NCBI GenBank assembly: GCA_013287645.1
Contig: JABDDJ010000013.1
Span: 1 to 47,185 of the forward strand
Source: Chlamydiota bacterium
Lineage (GTDB): Bacteria > Chlamydiota > Chlamydiia > Chlamydiales > JABDDJ01
Length of the DNA stretch: 47,185 bases
Reading direction: 5' to 3'
Translations under genes and position numbers: made by a program
Shown here: positions 17,467 through 24,639 of the stretch, piece by piece
How positions within the stretch are numbered: the first letter of the stretch is position 1
How the letters are laid out: every line of letters begins with the position of its first letter
The notes under the pieces: model-generated
What the model saw: only the letters and a program-made list of their open reading frames with translations
Databases searched by the model: none
Told to the model about the DNA's origin: nothing

Positions 17467-18249
17467 ATGAAAGGATATTTTCTCTTAATTTGCTTTTCTC
17501 TGGCTAGCTATCTTAATGGAGAAATCATTGAAACTAAAAACTTTAAAGAGATCACACATCACATTCATCCAGAAACCTTAGTCATTCTTGATATTGATGA
17601 TACTCTTTTAGTTCCCGTTCAAACATTAGGAACAGATGCTTGGTTTTTATCTAGATTAGATCATCATTTTCAATTAAAAAAAGACCACTTTTTAGCTCTA
17701 GATCAGGCCTTGGCTGAATGGGAGGCCATTAGGCATATTACAAATGTCAAGATTGTAGAAGAGGGCACTGAAGAAATTATCAATGATATGCAAAAAGAAA
17801 ATATAGTGATAATGGGTTTGACTACCCAAGGATTGGCTTTAGCTACCCGAACTGTAGTTCAGCTTAAATCACTCTCCATTGATTTATCTAAAACAGCTCC
17901 CTCCGATCAAGATAGTTATTTTATTAATGGACAGAACGGAGTGCTTTACCGACAAGGTATTTTATTTACTTCAGGAACATCAAAAGGGGAAGCTCTAATT
18001 AAATTACTTGATATGATCAACTATCATCCAAAGGATGTTGTTTTTATAAATGATAAAAAAAATAACCTTCAAGACGTAGAAAAAAGTGTAGAGTTAAGAA
18101 ATATGCATTTTATTGGATTGCGCTATAGTTATAGTGACCAAAGAGTTGCAAATTTCAACCAAGAAATTGCCGAGATACAGTGGACTCATTCTACATTTGA
18201 TCATTTACTTTCCGATGAAGAAGCTTCTGTCTTGCTGAATAGGGATTAA
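17467..18249 (+). CDS. Exported DUF2608 (HAD-like) protein
   Basis: The 260-residue protein has a signal peptide (MKGYFLLICFSLASYLNG). It carries the HAD-type nucleophile motif VILDIDDTLL near 42, a Thr/Ser-type second motif (MGLTTQG) and VVFINDKKNNL near 197 for the third acidic motif. DUF2608 proteins occur in Legionella and Chlamydiae and are of unknown substrate; phosphatase activity is plausible. ATG at 17467 is preferred over the in-frame TTG at 17461 because GGAG ends eight bases before it. The gene is followed by scars of neighbouring genes and then the AbiE pair. Confidence 0.8.
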   Translation: MKGYFLLICFSLASYLNGEIIETKNFKEITHHIHPETLVILDIDDTLLVPVQTLGTDAWFLSRLDHHFQLKKDHFLALDQALAEWEAIRHITNVKIVEEGTEEIINDMQKENIVIMGLTTQGLALATRTVVQLKSLSIDLSKTAPSDQDSYFINGQNGVLYRQGILFTSGTSKGEALIKLLDMINYHPKDVVFINDKKNNLQDVEKSVELRNMHFIGLRYSYSDQRVANFNQEIAEIQWTHSTFDHLLSDEEASVLLNRD

Positions 18250-18270
18250 AAAGAAAAATCGATACGGTTC

Positions 18271-18336
18271 TAAATGGATCATTTGATGTCATATTTAATA
18301 CCGTTTTCAAAAATCAAATCTATTTGTTCCAAAATA
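18271..18336 (+). pseudogene. Scar made of three fragments of the methyltransferase and pyruvyl transferase genes
   Basis: 18271-18299 matches 21522-21550 (inside the methyltransferase gene) except for two single-base indels and about one substitution. 18299-18313 is identical to 21890-21904 (end of that gene). 18310-18336 matches 23722-23748 (inside the pyruvyl transferase gene) at 26 of 27 bases. The pieces are in the same order and orientation as in the intact locus and join at short shared bases. This is what large deletions in a duplicate copy would leave. Confidence 0.75.
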
Positions 18337-18340
18337 CAAA

Positions 18341-19201
18341 TTATGATACAACCAACTCTATTTTTTCGATTTGCTTTTGAAAGAATTCTTTACTCCAATT
18401 TTCAACAAATTTTCTTTCTTCCGATCGAAGAAAATTTTCAACATCACGCTTAGCTGACTTCCAATCTACGTCAGAGACTTTTTTTTCAAGTTCTTTGCAA
18501 AGCCATTCTTTACTGTATGGAATCTCTTGCTCTTTATATGGTCCTGCCTGATAGAGTGCATTTTTGAGTAAAAGGTAATTAATAGGTGTTCTTCTCGACA
18601 AATACCAGAGGAAATCAAACCAATCTCGGCCTTTTTCATATTTTCTACAAAGCAATGCATGACATTTGCTTGCAAATAAACTTGGAAAATCCTGTATTAG
18701 AATAGAGAATGGATAAGGATAGCTTAGGAAGGCATTTTCAAAGTTAGAAGCTCCAGGAGGTTTTGTATCAATCTCCAACTTAATTGTAATTTTTTGTTCA
18801 TCTGAGGGCAGTCTGTCATAGGTTAGCTCAAGGATTTTAGCAAAGGAGTCTTCTTTTAAAAATGCTGTCTTAATTGCTCCTTTAGCATCAGCACGCTCTT
18901 TAATTTCTAGATTTACACCAAAGGAATTGAATTCGATTTCAATAGCCTTTAAGTATGATTGCCATTGAAATGAATCCGAGGGCTTTAAAAGTATAAAATC
19001 TAGATCTTCTGAAAATCTTTTTAATTGGTGCACAATTCTTAGAGCTGTTCCTCCTTGAAAAGCAGCCAATTTAAAAAAATCACTCCTTGCTAAACCAGCC
19101 AATGCAATTTCTTGATAGATCTCTTTTAAAGCGCTAAGTTCTTCTTGTTTAGAGAGAGAATTGTAACTTTTAAGCCGTTCTTGAATAATTGTGATAGTCA
19201 T
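18341..19201 (-). CDS. abiEii: AbiEii-type nucleotidyltransferase toxin
   Basis: The 286-residue protein of the AbiEii/AbiGii family carries the nucleotidyltransferase signature FQGGTALRIVHQLKRFSEDLDF at 48-69 (written here as GGTALR...SEDLDF) and the later YEKGRDWFDFLWYL block near 190 that holds conserved Lys and Asp. Type IV AbiE toxins transfer nucleotides, in studied cases to tRNA, and stop growth. The ATG at 19201 is preferred: AAGGA lies eight bases before it, whereas the in-frame GTG at 19207 is only two bases away. It follows the antitoxin gene by two bases. The pair is flanked on both sides by gene scars, so it was probably inserted. Confidence 0.88.
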   Translation of the reverse strand: MTITIIQERLKSYNSLSKQEELSALKEIYQEIALAGLARSDFFKLAAFQGGTALRIVHQLKRFSEDLDFILLKPSDSFQWQSYLKAIEIEFNSFGVNLEIKERADAKGAIKTAFLKEDSFAKILELTYDRLPSDEQKITIKLEIDTKPPGASNFENAFLSYPYPFSILIQDFPSLFASKCHALLCRKYEKGRDWFDFLWYLSRRTPINYLLLKNALYQAGPYKEQEIPYSKEWLCKELEKKVSDVDWKSAKRDVENFLRSEERKFVENWSKEFFQKQIEKIELVVS

Positions 19202-19203
19202 GA

Positions 19204-19830
19204 TCACAATCCTTTTAGCAAAATATTAAGCATCTTTTTTACTCTAGGACTTGGATATTCATTGATAAGTTCAACAAACATTTTTTTATCGAAATCTTGA
19301 AAGCTTTCGATTTCGATACGAAGATCCTCTGAAAGGTCATTAATTGAGTTCCAAGTTCGTTTTCTTGCATAGATCATATCTGCAAGAGCTTTTACAGGAG
19401 ATGCTATAAACAGAGTTAAAGCATTTTGTTGATGTTGTTCAACTCCAAAAGAAAAAGCCTTGATGGGAATATGTTCATACGAAAAGATTCCAACAGGCGT
19501 TTCGAATTCTTTAGCTCTTTTAACCGATGCACAGGTTGTTGTTCTTACAGCTTCAGGAGTCCATCCATGATAGCTTAGTGCAGACTCAAAGCTTACATAA
19601 GAAGGGCCATAAATAATTGTAGCGATTTCAAAAGTATTTATGAGAGCTCTCTTGGCATTTTTAATTAAATACAAGTCTCTTCGAATGGGAATAAGGTAAC
19701 CCTTGCGGATAGTTCTTTTAATGATGGCTTGGCGAGAGTCGGCAGACTTATCTAAAATATGGTGTAAATCAATTCCTGAGATATAAGGCTTTGACCAATT
19801 CAATAAAATTTCAAGAAAATAGCGATTCAT
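19204..19830 (-). CDS. abiEi: AbiEi-type antitoxin / autoregulator
   Basis: The 208-residue protein has an N-terminal winged-helix region (ILDKSADSRQAIIKRTIRKG, about 26-45, then YLIPIRRDLYLI) and the AbiEi core: GPSYVSFESALSYHGW near 75 and SPVKALADMIYARK near 150. AbiEi proteins repress their own promoter and block the toxin without binding it. It is upstream of the toxin gene, the standard order. GCAGG lies six bases ahead of ATG. Confidence 0.86.
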   Translation of the reverse strand: MNRYFLEILLNWSKPYISGIDLHHILDKSADSRQAIIKRTIRKGYLIPIRRDLYLIKNAKRALINTFEIATIIYGPSYVSFESALSYHGWTPEAVRTTTCASVKRAKEFETPVGIFSYEHIPIKAFSFGVEQHQQNALTLFIASPVKALADMIYARKRTWNSINDLSEDLRIEIESFQDFDKKMFVELINEYPSPRVKKMLNILLKGL

Positions 19831-19905
19831 AAAAACCTGCTGTTAACTGGCACTTATTGACTGTTTCTTATTCAATAATATGAAATAATTGTATTTCTTT
19901 GCAAG

Positions 19906-20118
19906 ATGTTGTCACAAAATGACAGTTTCCTACATGAAAAATCAAAAGTGCTTGTACATCCCAGAAGTATAAGGGTAAATTCTTCTAATACTTGTACCCA
20001 TTTAAGAAAAATGGAATGTTTACGTGATAGCCCCGGCATCCGTGAAGAAGCTTCTGCTTTGCTAATAACTTTAGATGAATTAGCCAATGAAGCACAAGAA
20101 CTTGATATGGGATATTAA
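19906..20118 (+). CDS. Small ORF of uncertain reality
   Basis: An open frame of 70 codons with a hydrophilic end (REEASALLITLDELANEAQEL) that could form a helix. It overlaps the pyruvyl transferase scar on the other strand and ends at the dinD scar. No ribosome-binding site or family is visible. It is probably a remnant or chance frame in a decayed stretch. Confidence 0.2.
   Translation: MLSQNDSFLHEKSKVLVHPRSIRVNSSNTCTHLRKMECLRDSPGIREEASALLITLDELANEAQELDMGY
19950..19982 (-). pseudogene. Fragment of a pyruvyl transferase paralogue N-terminus
   Basis: The first 24 bases match 24341-24364 at about 20 positions, and the minus strand reads NLPLYFWDVQA against ELPLYFWDARA of the intact gene. Several differences are synonymous (CTG/TTA, CCA/CCC, TAT/TAC), so the copies diverged while coding before this one decayed. 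A stop codon lies just upstream in frame and homology fades quickly downstream. Confidence 0.55.
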
Positions 20119-20192
20119 TGGCTTTCCTTGGATCTTCATTTTGAGCAATGAGTTAATTGACAGCTATACCTTAACTAACATGATATCTTTTC
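20117..20192 (-). pseudogene. dinD: Fragment of a dinD gene
   Basis: 20121-20152 matches 22631-22662 of the longer dinD pseudogene at 31 of 32 bases. Further on, the minus strand reads KDIMLVK, the segment that the longer copy has lost. A four-base insertion relative to that copy and an in-frame TAG break it. Two separately damaged dinD copies therefore exist within 2.5 kb. Confidence 0.7.
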
Positions 20193-20199
20193 TCATATG

Positions 20200-20949
20200 C
20201 TAAAGGGGATAAATTGTCGTCGCTCCACCATCTATGACTAAATCAGTACCAACAATATATGAAGATCTTGCTGAAGCGAGAAAAAGAACAGCTTCGGCTA
20301 TTTCAGAGGGATTAGCAAAACGACCAACAGGAATATTATTTATAAATTCTTCGATTTTTTCGGGATAATGATTCTTAATTTTGTCAAAAATTGGCGTATC
20401 TGTATATCCAGGGGAGATAGCATTTACCCTTATCCCCCTTTCAATTAAATCGGCTGCGAAATTACGAGCAAGGGCACTTATTGCTGCTTTAGTAGAGGAA
20501 TAAACACTATCATTACGTAGACCCACATGATGAGCTGCAGATGAGGTCAAAATAACAGAAGAGCCCTTTTTTAAGTACTGTATAGCCCTTTGAATAGTGA
20601 AGTAAACTCCTTTAAAGTTTGTATCAACAATATCATCAAAAAAATTTTCATCTACTTCATCGATGACTCGTTTACCCCCTATTCCAGCATTTGCAATAAG
20701 GACATCAATTTTCCCAAATACTTTTTCTGTTTCTTTATATAGTTTTTCAATATCTGTTAAATTCCTAATATCTCCCTGAATAAAAATAGCCTGTTTCAGC
20801 ACTTGACATTGGGTTTGCAATTTGTTGAGATCGGTTCGATCAAAAATAACAATTTTAGCATCATGTTCGTTAAACTTGTCTACAATAGCTTCTCCAATAC
20901 CACTATTGCCACCTGTGACTACCACGACTTTATTAAAAAATTCATTCAT
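20200..20949 (-). CDS. Short-chain dehydrogenase/reductase
   Basis: The 249-residue classical SDR has TGGNSGIG at 12-19, NAG near 88, ILTSSAAHH near 134 with the catalytic Ser, and YSSTK near 150 with Tyr and Lys. The end VGTDLVIDGGATTIYPL is typical. It is a cytosolic NAD(P)H oxidoreductase of unknown substrate, clearly different in sequence from the SDR at 16517-17287. A dinD scar lies directly downstream and a methyltransferase gene is divergent upstream. Confidence 0.86.
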   Translation of the reverse strand: MNEFFNKVVVVTGGNSGIGEAIVDKFNEHDAKIVIFDRTDLNKLQTQCQVLKQAIFIQGDIRNLTDIEKLYKETEKVFGKIDVLIANAGIGGKRVIDEVDENFFDDIVDTNFKGVYFTIQRAIQYLKKGSSVILTSSAAHHVGLRNDSVYSSTKAAISALARNFAADLIERGIRVNAISPGYTDTPIFDKIKNHYPEKIEEFINNIPVGRFANPSEIAEAVLFLASARSSYIVGTDLVIDGGATTIYPL

Positions 20950-21097
20950 ATCTTCCCTTAATGATTGAGAAAAGGAACAATAACATTTTCATTTGATGAA
21001 ATAAAGAACTTAGATAACCTTCAGCAATGAAAGATTGGCTAGCAATTTGTATCTTGACTAGGCTCTCTTTTTTTTTCAAAATTAACATAAGGTTAAC

Positions 21098-21910
21098 ATG
21101 CTCATTCGTTTATTTTTCTTACTGGCCTCTTTTTCTCCTACTATTGAAGAATGGCTATGGAAACGATGGTATCAAAAACTTGCTAGTTCCTATAAAAAGA
21201 AAGATTGGCGATTCATGAATTATGGATATGCACCTATTAACAGCGAGCCATTACTTACTCTAAACAATGAAGAAGATGAGAAAAATCGCTTATTTATTCA
21301 ACTCTATCACTACACACTTTCTGATATCGATGTAAAAGAAAAAAATATATTAGAGGTGGGATCTGGAAGAGGTGGGGGAGCAGATTATGTAGCACGTTAC
21401 CTAGCCCCATCTTCTATTATCGGGGTTGATTTTGCTAAGAATGCCATCGACTTATGCAATCAATTTTATCATCATCACAATCTTTCTTTTGTAGAGGGAA
21501 ACGCAGAAAAACTTCCCTTTCCAAATGATCATTTTGATGTCATATTTAATGTAGAGTCATCTCATTGTTATGGAAATATGCAAGCCTTTGTTGCTGAAAT
21601 TAATCGTGTTTTGAAACCTGGAGGAATTTTTTCTTGGGCAGATCTAAGGACCGTGAAATCCATGGAAAAAGATGATGATATTTTTATGAGTAGTCCCTTA
21701 AAACTTCTTCTTAAGAAAAATATTACCCCAAATATCTTACAAGCCTTAAATGAAATTTCAGATCAAAAAAAAGAAGCTATTAATAAACGTGTTTCATATT
21801 TTTGGAGATCTCTGTTTTTTGAATTTACAGGTGTTCGTGATAGTAAAATTTATCACGGTTTTGAAGAAGGAAAAATGGTATACTTCTACTACCGTTTTCA
21901 AAAACCATGA
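21098..21910 (+). CDS. Class I SAM-dependent methyltransferase
   Basis: The 270-residue protein has the motif ILEVGSGRGGGADYVA at 84-99, an acidic ribose-binding residue in IIGVDFAKNAIDLC near 109, and post-motif regions GNAEKLPFPNDHFDVIFNVESSH and LKPGGIFSWADLR. The fold and the N-terminal segment with GYAP resemble methyltransferases acting on lipids or polyketides such as the mycobacterial phthiotriol dimycocerosate group. A short hydrophobic N-terminus (MLIRLFFLLASF) could be a membrane anchor. Fragments of this gene recur at 18271-18313. The substrate is unknown. Confidence 0.82.
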   Translation: MLIRLFFLLASFSPTIEEWLWKRWYQKLASSYKKKDWRFMNYGYAPINSEPLLTLNNEEDEKNRLFIQLYHYTLSDIDVKEKNILEVGSGRGGGADYVARYLAPSSIIGVDFAKNAIDLCNQFYHHHNLSFVEGNAEKLPFPNDHFDVIFNVESSHCYGNMQAFVAEINRVLKPGGIFSWADLRTVKSMEKDDDIFMSSPLKLLLKKNITPNILQALNEISDQKKEAINKRVSYFWRSLFFEFTGVRDSKIYHGFEEGKMVYFYYRFQKP

Positions 21911-21911
21911 G

Positions 21912-22078
21912 AAGTATCCGTAGATCTTGTTTTTAAGTTGCCCATCAGGAGTATCATAATATTCATCAAGCTGCAGAACATGAAATACTGGTGAAGCAAA
22001 TAATTTATTGCAGGAATTGTATATTGCTTGAAAATGCTCGTCAGATTTATTTGGATTTTTATATTCATTTAGCTTCAT
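21912..22078 (-). CDS. Small truncated ORF downstream of dinD
   Basis: A frame starts at ATG 22078 with AGGAAC upstream, only 11 bases after the dinD stop, and reads MKLNEYKNPNKSDEHFQAIY and onward. The frame continues to 21794 but the remainder is antisense to the methyltransferase gene, so the true gene was probably cut off near 21910. I do not recognise the family. Confidence 0.3.
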
Positions 22079-22089
22079 AAATGTTCCTA

Positions 22090-22925
22090 TTACTTTGATG
22101 CTTCAGGTAACGCTTTGATATTATCTACTAATTTTTCGTTTTCTTTATTAATCCGTCTTTCAAGTTTTTTAATATCTTCTTCAGGCGGCAATTTTTCAGG
22201 CAAAATATTACTTTTTGCTAATAAATTTCGCACGTCTTGATTGTTTTTTACATGCTCTTCAACGATTTGTTCCTCACCTCGAAGTCCCTCTTTTTTCACA
22301 TTGAAATGTGTGATTTCTCCAGCAAAGTCCTTAGCTTTGATAGTGATTGTGGGTAAAAAGTCAGCTAGAGGTCGTGATTCTGGAACGCCTAATTTGCGTT
22401 TCATCTGAATGGTAGTAAAACCACCGAATAGGGCTTGATCTCCCTTGCTTCTTATGCGCGCAAATCCCTGGTCATCAACTCCATGCTCATACAAAGTTGC
22501 GGACAATTCTCTTTCTGTCTGAGATAGCTTTTGTCTAGCTTCAAGCCGTTCAACAATTTCTATTCTTTTTTCAAGTAACTCTTGTTTTCTGGTTTGAAGA
22601 GCAAAGTAACTTTGAGCAAAAGCTATTGATGCTTTCCTTGGATCTCCATTTTGAGCAATGAGGTAACAGGCATACCTTGAATTTCTCTAGTGCCTCCAGA
22701 ACCAATTGGAACCATTTTTCCGACGTCAGCAAAATGGTCTGCAACTATGTGAGAGGATTTTTCGCAAGCAATTTTAGCTTTTTCGATTACATTTAAAAAA
22801 TTGCTCCATTTGTCATATTCAAGAAGCTCCTGAATATCTCTAGCCATCCAAAATTCGACATCCTGTTCAATATGAGCTGATTCCTCAAAACTTTTTGTCA
22901 GTTTGGCTATAATTTCTTTTTTCAT
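22090..22925 (-). pseudogene. dinD: Frameshifted DNA-damage-inducible protein D
   Basis: Two frames together make a DinD-like protein of about 275 residues, close to E. coli DinD. Frame one (from 22925) reads [43 protein letters not shown]; frame two continues [40 protein letters not shown] and on to 22090. Comparison with the other dinD fragment shows that about 16 bases encoding DIMLT were deleted near 22678, causing the shift. DinD proteins inhibit RecA filaments. The protein is not made in full length unless the shift is a sequencing error. Confidence 0.85.
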
Positions 22926-22992
22926 AACGCATTACCTTTTTGCCAATTCTTAATTTTCTGACCAGCATCTTAGGTTAAGATGCATATTCAGA

Positions 22993-24438
22993 TCAATTGT
23001 CGATCCTCACATAACTCTTAAACGGTAAAGATAATGTGCATTCAGTGCCAATAGCAATGGTATTTCGGTTAAAAATTGTCTTCTCTCTAGTCAATCGGCC
23101 TGCATGAACAGATAAATAATACCGTTTGTCTTGTTCTTCGATACGTTGAATAATAAAACCAGAACCATCAAGACCAATGTATTTTAAATGACGAATCTGC
23201 TGATACTGATCTTGAGAACATTCAAAGATAAACTCTTCTAAATATCCATGCTCTTTGGCAATTTTAGCATCTCTCAATATCACTCTGCCAATAGGTTCTC
23301 CATTAAGTAACCATTTATCGGGATCACTTGAAACCATGCCTAAGCTTATCTTACTGCCTGTATGAAGATGAATGAGAGAAGAATTTAAAAAGATTTTTTT
23401 GGAGATTCTTGCAATGACCTGAATTTGATCAATTTCATTTTTTTCGAGTTTTATCTCTTTGATTTGTGCTTTAACTCCATTTAAAGAAATAACTTTTTTT
23501 TGTATTTTTTGTTGAAATTTTTGAGGCAAACGAACGGTAATATCAACAGTGTCTGAATCTTCAAAGATATGAGTAACAGTGTAAAGGCCTTCAGTGTAAC
23601 TAGAAAAAGATTCTATATTAAAAAATTCAAAAGGAAATGCTTCATAAAGCTTCTTAAGATCGCACTGAGGTAATGGCTCTCCGCCGATTTTTAAAGCTTC
23701 TTCAACAGTAGTGGCATATTTAAAATCAAATCTGTTTGTTCCAAAATAGTAGTCTTGATATTTAAATAAGTTTTCAGTGTTGTTCGCATTCTCAATGATT
23801 AATAGGCGCGCTGAGATTCCAAATGCTTCGGCAACAATTACCCCAGAAAGTGCGCTTGAAATGACAAATTTGCTATCAAGTATTTTATTGACGACCTGAT
23901 CCCAAGGTTCTTTTACGCTTACCGTACTGAACTCTGATAAAAAGAGTGGCTCATCCGAATAATGTGGAATAACAATATACTCTTTTGATGGATTCGGATT
24001 TTTTGTAAATTCTGGAAACAACAATGGCAATAGCAAGGTTGGATCGCCATAGACCTCTGGACACGCTATTCCTCTATCAAGTAAGAACTTTCTTGTTAGT
24101 GGACCTCTTACGGCACGCACATCTAAGTTAGTAAAAGCATAAGCACTCATAGGTGTTTTCCCATTAACACCTGTACCCCAAATCACATCATTCTCTTGAG
24201 CATAATTAAGTATAGATCCCATTCCGAGTAATTTTCTTTCGTTACAAATGGGACTCTCTACTACACGCACTTTATGACCTAGTATTCTTTCTGTTAAAGC
24301 CTCTGATAATGCATCTCCAAAATTAGAAAATCCTTGTGTTGCTCGTGCATCCCAGAAATATAATGGCAGTTCAGCTTCATGTGCGGTTACTTGCAAGCAA
24401 AAGCAAGTCATGAAAATAGACAATACAGTTTTGATCAT
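22993..24438 (-). CDS. Exported polysaccharide pyruvyl transferase-like protein
   Basis: The 481-residue protein has a signal peptide (MIKTVLSIFMTCFCLQVTA), then a domain of about 260 residues of the ExoV-like pyruvyl transferase family: LPLYFWDARATQGFSNFGDAL near 24, GSILNYAQENDVIWGTGVNG near 73, VRAVRGPLTRKFLLDRG near 107, EVYGDPTLLLP near 128 and FVISSALSGVIVAEAFG near 191. Such enzymes add ketal pyruvate from PEP to sugars. The last 200 residues (HIFEDSDTVDITVRLP onward) form an extra beta-rich domain I cannot assign. Export away from PEP is unexpected. Fragments of this gene or a paralogue recur at 18310-18336 and 19950-19982. Confidence 0.78.
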   Translation of the reverse strand: MIKTVLSIFMTCFCLQVTAHEAELPLYFWDARATQGFSNFGDALSEALTERILGHKVRVVESPICNERKLLGMGSILNYAQENDVIWGTGVNGKTPMSAYAFTNLDVRAVRGPLTRKFLLDRGIACPEVYGDPTLLLPLLFPEFTKNPNPSKEYIVIPHYSDEPLFLSEFSTVSVKEPWDQVVNKILDSKFVISSALSGVIVAEAFGISARLLIIENANNTENLFKYQDYYFGTNRFDFKYATTVEEALKIGGEPLPQCDLKKLYEAFPFEFFNIESFSSYTEGLYTVTHIFEDSDTVDITVRLPQKFQQKIQKKVISLNGVKAQIKEIKLEKNEIDQIQVIARISKKIFLNSSLIHLHTGSKISLGMVSSDPDKWLLNGEPIGRVILRDAKIAKEHGYLEEFIFECSQDQYQQIRHLKYIGLDGSGFIIQRIEEQDKRYYLSVHAGRLTREKTIFNRNTIAIGTECTLSLPFKSYVRIDN

Positions 24439-24639
24439 ATGACTTCCTGAACGTGTTTGACTTAAAAAAAAAGCTCAACCAGAAAAATACTACAGGGATA
24501 ATTAAAAAGGAATAGTGGGCTAAGAGAAGAATAAATAGAATATCCGGACTTATATAATTTTGCTTTTATTTAATTAATATATAATAATGTTAGTAGTCGA
24601 GTAATTTAATTTTTTTATTGAAATAAAGGGGGTATTATT

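Noticed and set aside
20040..20065. Similarity of this stretch to the end of the DUF2608 gene near 18218 (GAAGAAGCTTCTG).
   Set aside because: Only about 13 bases match exactly and flanks do not align; chance is more likely than another scar.
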